From positions 4,774,001-4,838,000 of the forward strand of contig NZ_CP150276.1 of assembly GCF_037977235.1 (NCBI RefSeq): a stretch of 64,000 nucleotides of DNA, written 5' to 3'. Positions 35,593 through 43,797 of the stretch are shown here, piece by piece. The notes beneath the pieces are model-generated. The model searched no databases, was not told the origin of the DNA, and saw nothing but the letters and a program-made list of their open reading frames with translations. The stretch's first letter is position 1, and every line of letters begins with the position of its first letter. Both the position numbers and the translations under genes were made by a program. The DNA comes from Paenibacillus sp. FSL K6-0276. GTDB taxonomy: Bacteria > Bacillota > Bacilli > Paenibacillales > Paenibacillaceae.

Positions 35593-37434
35593 TTATTGAG
35601 CTACCGCAGCTTTATCCGCAGAAACTGCAATGTCATTATAGTAAAGCCCAGTTCCATCACCAATTCCAAAGTTCAGAACACGGTTGTTAACCGGAACTAG
35701 TATTGCACGATATAGCGTTGGGAATACTGGTATTTCGTTAACCATGAACTGTTGCCATTCTTTATAGATCTCTTTACGTTTATCTACATCAAAAGCAGCC
35801 TCGGAGATCCCTTCGGATAACAAACGATCATTTTCTGCACTTGAGTAACGAGGGAAGTTGTAGATAGCATCTTTGCCATATAGACCTCTTGGGTCAACGT
35901 CAATGCCTACACTCCAAGCGCCTTGGTACACATCAACGGAAGGATCATCCTCACCATTTTGACCTATGCGATCATAGAAGGTATTAAACTCTACCATTTC
36001 CAAAGTTACATTCAGACCAATTGCTTTCCAGGATTGTACATAATATTGAGCCAGCGGTTCAGCAATGTCCGAACCTGTCATCGAGATGAAATTAATCTTC
36101 AGTTCGCTACCATCTGGATTCGTTCTGAATTCACCGTTAAGCTTATAACCAGAATCATCCAAGATTTTCTTAGCTGCTTCTGGATCAAAAGCTACACCCG
36201 GATTGGTAGTATCATGAAACTCTGGATGGGATGGTGGAATCAAGGTAGTCGCATTCCAGCGAAGTCCCTTATAGAACTTTTTACCAACTGTATCATTATC
36301 TACGGCAGCCCACATTGCTTTACGTAGATTCACATCCGCCATTTTAGCTTTAGGATCGGGAGCAACAATCTTTTTCTCAGCATCCCATTTGCCGAGCTTA
36401 AATCCAATATACGTATACGCACGGTCAACAGCACCGAGATACTGGACATTTGACATTTTTGCATTATCAGGGAATTGATCAATAGGGAAGGCATCCACCA
36501 AGTCAACTCCACCAGACTTCAGTTCTTGTACAACAGTTGTTGGGTTGACAACCTTCAGAATTACTTTATCCAATTTAGGGGCTCCACGCCAGTAATCCTC
36601 ATTCTTAACGAACACTACAGATTCACCAGGAACAATGCTTTCCACTTTAAAAGCGCCGAAGCCAATCGGCTTTTGACGTACTTCCGGTGAAGAGGAGATT
36701 TTCGCAACATCCATACCGCCAAAGATATGTTTGGCTAACGGATAAATCCATATCCCACCTGTTAACAGAGAAGGTGTTGATTTTAGGTAAGTAATTTGAA
36801 GTTTCTTATCACCCAGCACCTTAATTCCAGAAATGGTCTTGGCCTTACCGGAGTGGTACTCATCCATACCTTCAATATTAGTAAAGTCAGAACCGTAACG
36901 CGGTCCATCATATTTCGGATTACCAATGACTTCATGCGCGAACAACCAGTCTTCTGCCGTTACTGGCTTGCCATCCTGCCAGTTCACATTGTCGCGAATC
37001 GTAAACGTAAAGGTACGTCCATCTTCTGCAACTTCATAAGTAGCCGCACCATCATTCGTATATACATAGTCTTTGTCCCAAGTTAACAAACCTTCATCAA
37101 ACCAATTTAGGACTTGGGAATCCGGATCTCCGGAATAGAAGTTCCAGTTTAAAGTACCTTCAAATGGACTATCGGAAACAAGTCCAAAAGTAATTGTACC
37201 GCCATTAATAGCTTCACCTTGATTAGTCTTAACATTACTGAAATCTTTAATGTTATAAAGTCCGTCTTCTGCTTCAGGCGCTGCCGTTGCTTCTGCGGTT
37301 GCCGCAGGTGCACTGGCACTAGGGGCAGCTGTTGATTCAGCCGCTCCGTTGTTGTTCTTGGAGCCACAGGCTGCAAGGGCAAACAACATTACAAACATTA
37401 ATGAAACCAGTAGTGCCTTTGAACGATTTCTCAT
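35593..37434 (-). CDS. Peptide ABC transporter substrate-binding lipoprotein
   Basis: Captures oligo- or dipeptides outside the membrane for the permease encoded upstream. 613 aa: lipoprotein signal with lipobox LAAC (Cys23), Ala/Thr/Glu linker to about 60, then the SBP_bac_5 fold with FTFTIRDNVNWQDGKPVTAEDW near 145, LLKVVNPTTVVQEL-type and LRKAMWAAVDNDTVGKKFY segments. ATG at 37434 with GGGAGG. It is the last gene of the operon, after oppD-F-B-C type genes. Peptide specificity cannot be read from sequence. Confidence 0.93.
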   Translation of the reverse strand: MRNRSKALLVSLMFVMLFALAACGSKNNNGAAESTAAPSASAPAATAEATAAPEAEDGLYNIKDFSNVKTNQGEAINGGTITFGLVSDSPFEGTLNWNFYSGDPDSQVLNWFDEGLLTWDKDYVYTNDGAATYEVAEDGRTFTFTIRDNVNWQDGKPVTAEDWLFAHEVIGNPKYDGPRYGSDFTNIEGMDEYHSGKAKTISGIKVLGDKKLQITYLKSTPSLLTGGIWIYPLAKHIFGGMDVAKISSSPEVRQKPIGFGAFKVESIVPGESVVFVKNEDYWRGAPKLDKVILKVVNPTTVVQELKSGGVDLVDAFPIDQFPDNAKMSNVQYLGAVDRAYTYIGFKLGKWDAEKKIVAPDPKAKMADVNLRKAMWAAVDNDTVGKKFYKGLRWNATTLIPPSHPEFHDTTNPGVAFDPEAAKKILDDSGYKLNGEFRTNPDGSELKINFISMTGSDIAEPLAQYYVQSWKAIGLNVTLEMVEFNTFYDRIGQNGEDDPSVDVYQGAWSVGIDVDPRGLYGKDAIYNFPRYSSAENDRLLSEGISEAAFDVDKRKEIYKEWQQFMVNEIPVFPTLYRAILVPVNNRVLNFGIGDGTGLYYNDIAVSADKAAVAQ

Positions 37435-37453
37435 TTAATCAATTCCTCCCTTA

Positions 37454-38359
37454 TTATCCTTTTCTTTGTCTTGCGTCGGTCGCACGTTTGAGCGCTTGAC
37501 CCACATTATTTATACTCAACATCAGTACCAGAATCAGCAGTGATGCGGGTAACCAGATCCACCATCTGAACTCAAGCGTTTGCGGATTTCTTGCATAGCT
37601 GACCAGCGTACCTAAGCTAGGAGTACTTTCTGGAAAACCAAAACCTAGAAAGGATAGACCTGATTCCAATCCAATATTGGCTGCCAAATGCAAAGTCATC
37701 GTAACGATAATGACTGAGCTTAGGTTCGGAAGAACTTGAGTAAACATAATTTTAAGATTGGAGGAACCTAATGTCTTGGATGCCTGAACGTAATCCAGTT
37801 CCTTCTCTTGTAACGTTTTGGAACGAATTAACCTGGCAATCCCCATCCATAGAAAAGCAGTCATAATAAAGGAGAAGGTTAACGTATTGTATTTAGGAAC
37901 TGCACTCACAAAAGCTATAACAATCATTATAAAAGGTAAAATCATGAAGAAATCTACAACTCGCATCGAAATATTATCTATCGTTCCCCCAAAGTATCCA
38001 GAGAACAAACCTACTAGAATACCGATGATTCCCGTAAAAAAAGTAACCATAAAAGCAATCGACATGGAATTTCGTGTGCCTATAATTAATTGACCGAATA
38101 CATCCCGTCCTCCATAATCGGTCCCCAGCCAGTGTACAGCCGAAGGCTTCTCATACAGTGCGAACAAGTCAACCGTAACAATTTCTTTTTGATCCAAAAA
38201 TAAAGAAATCCCATAAACGGCGGCAATAATCGCAAATAGGAAAATCAGTGATACCAAAGCCAGTTTATCCCGCACAATCTCTCGCCAAACAATTTTGAAG
38301 CCTGATGGACTTTTATCTGTTTCCTGCAGCAGAGCTATCTCTGCGCTTGTCTTTGCCAT
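37454..38359 (-). CDS. Peptide ABC transporter permease, OppC/DppC type
   Basis: Inner membrane channel half. 301 aa: N-terminal OppC region with LALVSLIFLFAIIAAVYG, PSAVHWLGTDYGGRDVFGQLI typical of OppC, about six membrane segments, and the cytoplasmic EAA loop around VQASKTLGSSNLKIMFTQVLPN. ATG at 38359 with GAGGTG is chosen over the ATG at 38368, which is too close to the site. 27 bp after the OppB gene. Confidence 0.93.
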   Translation of the reverse strand: MAKTSAEIALLQETDKSPSGFKIVWREIVRDKLALVSLIFLFAIIAAVYGISLFLDQKEIVTVDLFALYEKPSAVHWLGTDYGGRDVFGQLIIGTRNSMSIAFMVTFFTGIIGILVGLFSGYFGGTIDNISMRVVDFFMILPFIMIVIAFVSAVPKYNTLTFSFIMTAFLWMGIARLIRSKTLQEKELDYVQASKTLGSSNLKIMFTQVLPNLSSVIIVTMTLHLAANIGLESGLSFLGFGFPESTPSLGTLVSYARNPQTLEFRWWIWLPASLLILVLMLSINNVGQALKRATDARQRKG

Positions 38360-38386
38360 TTCATTCACCTCAAAGTGTTCATCTTC

Positions 38387-39349
38387 TTATTTAATCCGGA
38401 TACGAGGATCTACGATACTTAAGATAATGTCTGATAACAACGATCCAACGATGGCAGCAACCCCATACAGAAGAACTAGAGCCGTTACTACGCTGAAATC
38501 CCGGATCGTTATCGAGCTGAGAAACAGCATACCCATACCCGGATAGCTGAAGATACTTTCAACGAACACCGTACCACCGATGAGCCCAGTAATCTCATAT
38601 CCGAAAAATGCAGCTATCGGCAGTAAGGAATTTCGCAAAATATGGCGATTGTATACACGCGATTCTGAAGCGCCTTTGGCTCTTGCCGTGAGGATGAAGT
38701 CCTTTTGTTTCGTATCAATGATCTCATTCCGTAAATATTGTACTGTCCCCACCGTTGCAATCAGTGCCATAGATAACGCGGGCAGTAGCAGATGGTATAA
38801 TTTACTCCAGAAATGGCTTAGCGTACCCGGAACTTCTCCAGGACTGACGCTGCCGCTAGTAGGAAACCAATGGAGGTGAAAACCGAAGACCCATACCATT
38901 AAAAGGGCGAAAATAAACAATGGTGCGGCAAAGCCAATATAGGTGTATCCAGTAATCAGGCGGTCCAGCCATGAATCGTTATAACGACCGCTAGTAATAC
39001 CAAGTGGAATAGCAATAAGGTATGTGAGGATCAGCGTGACAATCGCCAGCCAAAGTGTATTCATCAGGCGTTGACCAATAAGCTCTGATACAGGCATTTT
39101 GAAACGGAAAGACTGACCAAAATCCCCTTGTAACGCTTTAGTGATCCAGTCCCAGTACTGTATGTACCACGGGTCATTTAAGCCAAGCTTTTCTCTCATC
39201 GCTTCGATTGCCGCAGGATCAACATTCGGATCAAGCATTCCTGATAACGCATCTCCCGGCATCGCCTTCGCCATAAGAAAAACAAGAATACTTAACAGAA
39301 ATATTTGAGGAATCATAATAAGAATTCTACGAACGATTATCTTCCACAT
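38387..39349 (-). CDS. Peptide ABC transporter permease, OppB/DppB type
   Basis: Partner channel subunit, 320 aa: IIVRRILIMIPQIFLLSILVF at the N-terminus, MPGDALSGM, SFRFKMPVSELIGQR and the EAA loop LTARAKGASESRVYNRHILRN. Ends four bases after the coding start of the OppC leader region. ATG at 39349 with AAAGG. Confidence 0.93.
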   Translation of the reverse strand: MWKIIVRRILIMIPQIFLLSILVFLMAKAMPGDALSGMLDPNVDPAAIEAMREKLGLNDPWYIQYWDWITKALQGDFGQSFRFKMPVSELIGQRLMNTLWLAIVTLILTYLIAIPLGITSGRYNDSWLDRLITGYTYIGFAAPLFIFALLMVWVFGFHLHWFPTSGSVSPGEVPGTLSHFWSKLYHLLLPALSMALIATVGTVQYLRNEIIDTKQKDFILTARAKGASESRVYNRHILRNSLLPIAAFFGYEITGLIGGTVFVESIFSYPGMGMLFLSSITIRDFSVVTALVLLYGVAAIVGSLLSDIILSIVDPRIRIK

Positions 39350-39353
39350 ATTC

Positions 39354-40289
39354 TCAACCTTTCTCAGGCAAGGCTACCAGATGAGTCTCGGAAATTGATT
39401 TTAATGGATAAGGCATGCCTTCTTCATCAAAATAATTCCGGTGCGCTTGTTCATATTCCAACCTTACTGATTTTCTAAACTCCGTCTGCTTTTCTCTCTG
39501 TTTCGGATCAATATCAGGAATCGCAGCAATAAGACGTTTAGTATAAATATGCCGAGGATTGTCAAAAATATCTTTAGCAGTTCCTTGCTCCACATGACGT
39601 CCTTTATACATAATTCCAATGTGATCACACATATGTCTGATGATCCCGAGATCATGACTGATAAAAAGAAACGTAAGATTCAGTTCTTTTTGAATATCTT
39701 GCATAAAATTCAGCACCTGTGCCTGTACAGAGACATCCAGTGCCGAGACAGGCTCATCCGCGATAATCAACTTCGGTTTGAGTGCAATGGCTCTTGCTAT
39801 TCCGATCCGCTGCCGCTGACCGCCAGAAAATTCATGCGGATATTTCAGGATGTTCTCAGGACTTAATCCAACCTGTAAAAGCAATTCCTGCACGCGGCGT
39901 TTTTCTTCCCTAGGAGACATTTTTTCGAAGTTACGTAAGGGTTCAGCAATAATATCCAACACACGTTTCTTAGGATTTAAGGAAGAGTACGGGTCCTGAA
40001 AGATCATCTGAATGTCTTTGCGGACATTTCTTTGCTTACGTACACCTTTTAAAGCCAAATCTTGTCCTTCAAAAATCACACTGCCGCTAGTAATAGAATT
40101 GAGACCTATGATCGCTCGGCCTGTAGTCGTCTTACCCGATCCAGATTCACCTACCAGTCCGTAGGTTTGCCCAGCTTCAATGGTAAAACTAACATTGTCT
40201 ACGGCCTTGACCTCACCAACTTCTTTTCGGAAAATACCTCCGTGGATCGGAAAATGAACCTTTAAATCTTTAACCTCAAGAAGTCCCAT
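39354..40289 (-). CDS. Peptide ABC transporter ATPase, OppF type
   Basis: ATP-binding subunit, 311 aa: Walker A GESGSGKTTTGRAI, signature FSGGQRQRIGIARAIAL, Walker B IADEPVSALDVS, and the OppF C-terminal extension with HIYTKRLIAAIP. The open frame reaches far upstream, but the ATG at 40289 has GAGGAGG and starts the conserved MGLLEVKDLKVHF. It overlaps the OppD-type gene by 14 bp. Confidence 0.94.
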   Translation of the reverse strand: MGLLEVKDLKVHFPIHGGIFRKEVGEVKAVDNVSFTIEAGQTYGLVGESGSGKTTTGRAIIGLNSITSGSVIFEGQDLALKGVRKQRNVRKDIQMIFQDPYSSLNPKKRVLDIIAEPLRNFEKMSPREEKRRVQELLLQVGLSPENILKYPHEFSGGQRQRIGIARAIALKPKLIIADEPVSALDVSVQAQVLNFMQDIQKELNLTFLFISHDLGIIRHMCDHIGIMYKGRHVEQGTAKDIFDNPRHIYTKRLIAAIPDIDPKQREKQTEFRKSVRLEYEQAHRNYFDEEGMPYPLKSISETHLVALPEKG

Positions 40290-41292
40290 TGTGGCTTGCC
40301 TCCTCGTTAGTATCAGGGAAATGGAAATTGTAATGACAGGTGCAGCGAACGAAATGTCCAGGTGCAACTTCATGCAACTGTGGATTCTCCTCATGCTCCC
40401 ATTCAGGAATCCAAGGTGTTCGCGCCGAGAAACGACATCCCTTACGCGGAAGATTCTGTAGTGGTGGAACAATTCCCTGAATCACATGAAGTCTGGATTT
40501 CGCTTCTTTAACAGTTGGAATGGAGTTCATTAAGGATCTTGTGTACGGATGTTTCGGATTAGAAGTTAACGTATAAATATCTGCGATTTCTACGATTTGC
40601 CCAGCGTACATTACCGCAACCCGGTCAGCCATTTCGCTCACAACCCCTAGATCATGAGTGATTAGGATAATGCCTGCTTCCATATCGTTTTTTAATCTTT
40701 TAATAAGTTCAAGGATTTGTAATTGGATAGTCACATCTAGTGCCGTAGTCGGCTCATCGGCGATCAAAAGCTTGGGGCCATTAGCAATCGCAATAGCAAT
40801 TACAACCCTCTGCCTCATTCCACCAGATAGTTCGTGGGGGTACTGTTGATATGTATGTTCGGGACGGGAGATTCCAACCTTGGTCAAAAGATCAATGACC
40901 TTCTCTTTCCTCTGTTTCTTCGAAAGCTTGGAATCATGTAGGATGAGTACTTCTTCAATCTGTGAACCGATGATCATTAGCGGATTTAAAGCGGATAAAG
41001 GGTCTTGAAAAATCATCGACATCTCTTTCCCCCGTAGGCTGTTTAATGCGGCCGGAGACATATTAACGATGTCCTGTCCCTTGTAATTAATATGCCCGTC
41101 TATTTTGGCTCTGGTGTGCAATCCCATGATCGAAAAGGCGAGCGCACTTTTTCCTGAACCGGACTCTCCAACAATAGCAAGAATCTCATTTTTGCGAACG
41201 GATAGGGTAACATCATCTACTGCAGCATAATAATCATCTGCGATCCTGAACGATGTCGACAAATTCTTGATTTCTAGTAATTCTTCGCTCAA
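40276..41292 (-). CDS. Peptide ABC transporter ATPase, OppD type
   Basis: ATP-binding subunit, 338 aa: LLEIKNLSTSF, Walker A GESGSGKSALAFSI, signature LSGGMRQRVVIAIAIA, Walker B IADEPTTALDVT and the C-terminal motif GCRFSARTPW. The family four-Cys pattern of OppD is reduced here. The start is TTG at 41292 behind AGGGGGATTAAT; the in-frame ATGs upstream give a nonsense AT-rich hydrophobic extension. First gene of the five-gene operon. Confidence 0.93.
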   Translation of the reverse strand: MSEELLEIKNLSTSFRIADDYYAAVDDVTLSVRKNEILAIVGESGSGKSALAFSIMGLHTRAKIDGHINYKGQDIVNMSPAALNSLRGKEMSMIFQDPLSALNPLMIIGSQIEEVLILHDSKLSKKQRKEKVIDLLTKVGISRPEHTYQQYPHELSGGMRQRVVIAIAIANGPKLLIADEPTTALDVTIQLQILELIKRLKNDMEAGIILITHDLGVVSEMADRVAVMYAGQIVEIADIYTLTSNPKHPYTRSLMNSIPTVKEAKSRLHVIQGIVPPLQNLPRKGCRFSARTPWIPEWEHEENPQLHEVAPGHFVRCTCHYNFHFPDTNEEASHNGTS

Positions 41293-41559
41293 ATTAATCC
41301 CCCTAACAGCATTAATTTCAAAATTCGCATAGTGAAATATTATGTAAATTTTGATATAAATAAAATTCATTTTCATGAAACATATCAAAACATTTACTGT
41401 TATGATTATTAACACCATTAAGGATACTATAAGTACTTCCATCGGATATAAAAATTGTTTTCCCGTAACTTTGTAGTTCATTTTAATTAACTTATGGTAA
41501 ATTATCAATCTTTTCCTATAAAAAATTTTCAATCGATGTGATCAAAAGTAACGCAGACA
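41293..41559. other. AT-rich upstream region of the peptide ABC operon
   Basis: About 270 bp, very AT-rich, without a credible gene. It must hold the operon promoter; I could not single one out among many TATAAT-like sites. Open frames here are hydrophobic shadows of the base composition. Confidence 0.5.
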
Positions 41560-41590
41560 ACAAAAAAACGGCTCTAGGCCGCCTTTTTTC
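41560..41590 (-). terminator. Intrinsic terminator of rarA
   Basis: Minus-strand GGCGGCC-TAGA-GCCG followed by T7, 80 bp after the rarA stop. Confidence 0.7.
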
Positions 41591-41670
41591 GGAATAAATA
41601 ATTTTGCATGTCACATTAAATTTATTTGCTTTTTAGCATGAAAATGGAAGGTATTACAGTCAATAGTGGG

Positions 41671-42975
41671 TTACTGTTCTCGTCGGAGTCGTTGGTTGTG
41701 ACGAATCTTAATTTCATTTCCTTGCTCGGTTGCTTGATAAAAGATACGCTGAGAAATCTCTTTAGGCAGATACTCCTGTTTCACATAATGTCCCGGAAAA
41801 TTGTGCGGATATTGATACCCTTCATGCCCTAGCGCAGTAGCACCTTTATAATGGGTATCTCGTAAATGCAATGGTACGTCAGCGGATTTAATCTCATCCA
41901 TACTCGCCATTGCATTTGAAATAGCAGTATAGACGGCATTAGACTTCGGACTCTCCACCGCAAAAAGGATCGCTTGGGCAATATTAAGCTTCGCCTCTGG
42001 CCAGCCATTATTCCGATAGGCTTCAAGTGCACTTACCGCTTGGACCATGGCCTGAGGATTCGCCAGTCCAATATCTTCACTGCTGGCCGCAATCAGACGA
42101 CGAATAAAAGTCATCGGGTCCATCCCAAGCTTCTCTACCGCATATAGAAACCAGAACAACGCGGCGTCACTAGAGCCACGAATGCTTTTGTGAAAAGCAG
42201 ATAGTACATCATACTGCGTCGATTCATCTGCCTTCACAATGGGGCGCCGAATCGACTCTTCTGCCACCTCTAGCGTAATATGCACACTCCCATCCGCCTC
42301 CGGAGCAGTAGTTAACGCAGCTAGTTCCAGAGCATTTAATGCCCGCCGAATATCTCCGTTGGCCATGGTAGCGATATGCAGCAACGCCTCTTCATCGACC
42401 TGAAGCTCCATGAATCCAAGCCCTCTATCCTTGTCTGCTAAAGCCCTGCGCATCGCGATCAGACTGTGTTCACTCGTTAGCGCCTCCAGCTGAAACAAGG
42501 TAGAACGACTCATAAGCGCTCCGTTAACGTAATGGAACGGATTCTCTGTAGTTGCGCCAATAAATGTAATGGTTCCTTTTTCTACCGCTGGCAATAGTGC
42601 ATCCTGACGTGAACTGTTAAAACGATGTACCTCGTCCAGAAAAAGAATGGTCTTAGAGCCGTACAGTGTTTTATTATTTTGAGCTCGTTCAATGACCTCC
42701 CGCACATCCTTCACGGAAGCTTCCACCGCATTCAGGCGTACGAATTCACCTTGCGTGTGATGAGAAATAATATGAGCCAACGTTGTTTTGCCACATCCAG
42801 GAGGACCATAGAGCAAAATCGAAGAGACCTGGTCTGCCTCAATCGCTCTTCTTAGCAGCTTCCCCCGCCCAATGATATGTTCTTGACCAATATATTCATC
42901 AAGATTCTCCGGTCTCATTCGGTCGGCAAGCAGCCGCCCGCTCCCAGTGTCCTCTCCCATAGAAAATAAATCCAT
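41671..42975 (-). CDS. rarA: Replication-associated recombination protein RarA (MgsA)
   Basis: AAA+ ATPase acting at stalled replication forks, related to clamp loaders (B. subtilis YrvN/RarA). 434 aa: RMRPENLDEYIGQEHIIG, Walker A LLYGPPGCGKTTLAHII, Walker B ILFLDEVHRF, sensor region FIGATTENPF, and the C-terminal MgsA tetramerisation domain with YPHNFPGHYVKQEYLP. ATG at 42975 with TGGAG. In B. subtilis it lies next to cymR; here the peptide ABC operon and IS intervene. Confidence 0.95.
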   Translation of the reverse strand: MDLFSMGEDTGSGRLLADRMRPENLDEYIGQEHIIGRGKLLRRAIEADQVSSILLYGPPGCGKTTLAHIISHHTQGEFVRLNAVEASVKDVREVIERAQNNKTLYGSKTILFLDEVHRFNSSRQDALLPAVEKGTITFIGATTENPFHYVNGALMSRSTLFQLEALTSEHSLIAMRRALADKDRGLGFMELQVDEEALLHIATMANGDIRRALNALELAALTTAPEADGSVHITLEVAEESIRRPIVKADESTQYDVLSAFHKSIRGSSDAALFWFLYAVEKLGMDPMTFIRRLIAASSEDIGLANPQAMVQAVSALEAYRNNGWPEAKLNIAQAILFAVESPKSNAVYTAISNAMASMDEIKSADVPLHLRDTHYKGATALGHEGYQYPHNFPGHYVKQEYLPKEISQRIFYQATEQGNEIKIRHNQRLRREQ

Positions 42976-43055
42976 TACTCCACTTCCTTGCTATATTCTT
43001 GTAAAAGCACAATGTACATCTCTCTTTATCATACCATAGACTTATTTTTCGTAAA

Positions 43056-43108
43056 AAATAAAAGAGCATGATCTCGTCTTAAAAAGGCGGGAGCCATGCT
43101 CTTTTTTC
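43056..43108 (-). terminator. Intrinsic terminator of the CD3324-type gene
   Basis: AAAGAGCATG / CATGCTCTTT arms around an imperfect inner stem, followed by T-rich sequence on the minus strand (TTTTATTTTTTAC). It lies 11 bp after the stop at 43119. Confidence 0.85.
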
Positions 43109-43118
43109 AAATTGTACG

Positions 43119-43400
43119 CTAGCAATTTATTGCCAGCCGCATTTTTGATATGATTTTTCGAATGCTTTCTTCCGACAGATGATACTTCTTCTGAAGCTCT
43201 GCTACGGAATCGCCTTTTCGATGACAACTGAAAATTTCCTCATTGCGGTCTGCAATCTCTTTCCTCGAACCGCTGTTCTCGCCCCATCTAACCCGCTCTT
43301 CCGTTTTCTTCGGGATGTAGAGCAGTTCACCTTGGATGTATCCCTGAAGCTCTTCGAGCAAGCCAGGGGGGAGCACATCCTTCCCATTTACATAACTCAA
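43119..43400 (-). CDS. CD3324 family / Mor-like helix-turn-helix protein
   Basis: 93 aa. The N-terminus MSYVNGKDVLPPGLLEELQG and YIPKKTEERVRWGENSGSRKEI match CD3324-type proteins; the C-terminal half (SVAELQKKYHLSEESIRKII) is a helix-turn-helix related to Mor transcription activators. Presumed DNA-binding regulator of unknown target. TTG start at 43400 behind GGAGG at 9 bases. Single gene with its own terminator. Confidence 0.8.
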   Translation of the reverse strand: MSYVNGKDVLPPGLLEELQGYIQGELLYIPKKTEERVRWGENSGSRKEIADRNEEIFSCHRKGDSVAELQKKYHLSEESIRKIISKMRLAINC

Positions 43401-43610
43401 CTTGCATTTCCTCCTTCAACAGGTGTGTCCCTATGCGTCCGTCAACTACTGACAAAGTAATTTCCACGTCACCTGCCTCCTTTCTCTCCTCATATTTGGA
43501 AAAATCCGTAATTTCATTATATAAAAACCTTTTGGTAGCGTCTACATTCTAATTCACATTTCGTTATCCTGATGGATAATCGGTACATATATCTCTCATG
43601 TTTTGAAATA

Positions 43611-43664
43611 AGGAGGCCTTACGGCCTCCTCGCTTTAAGCGGGTTTCCGTCTTAGACGGAAACC
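43611..43664. other. Three back-to-back hairpins
   Basis: AGGAGGCC-TTAC-GGCCTCCT (43611-43630), CGCTT-T-AAGCG (43631-43641) and GGTTTCCGTC-TTA-GACGGAAACC (43642-43664), with no spacer bases between them. All are perfect palindromes with tiny loops. The micro-ORF at 43652-43684 ends inside the third. Confidence 0.75.
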
Positions 43665-43684
43665 ACCTCGTATACTGAAATCAT
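43652..43684 (-). pseudogene. 10-codon frame resembling a holin-like toxin N-terminus
   Basis: AAGGAGG (43700-43694), nine bases, then ATG at 43684 reading MISVYEVVSV and a TAA. Short hydrophobic type I toxins of the Hol_Tox kind in Bacillales begin with a similar VYEALxLMI stretch and are followed by a strong hairpin. The hydrophobic part is missing, so this would be a remnant. Speculative. Confidence 0.35.
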
Positions 43685-43766
43685 CTCAATCAGCCTCCTT
43701 CCAGAAGTGTTCTTGCCCGGCCGGACACTTATTATTAAGCCATACCCGTAGGGGGAGTTACAAGTT

Positions 43767-43787
43767 CAAAAACAGTTATAACCGTTC
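43767..43787 (-). terminator. Probable terminator of helD
   Basis: Minus-strand ACGGTTATAACTGT followed by TTTTTG, 11 bp after the helD stop. Small stem, so moderate support. Confidence 0.5.
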
Positions 43788-43797
43788 TCCACCACTC

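Noticed and set aside
41293..41532. Hydrophobic N-terminal extension of the OppD-type ATPase
   Set aside because: AT-rich open frame without homology; TTG at 41292 has AGGGGGA and begins the conserved sequence.
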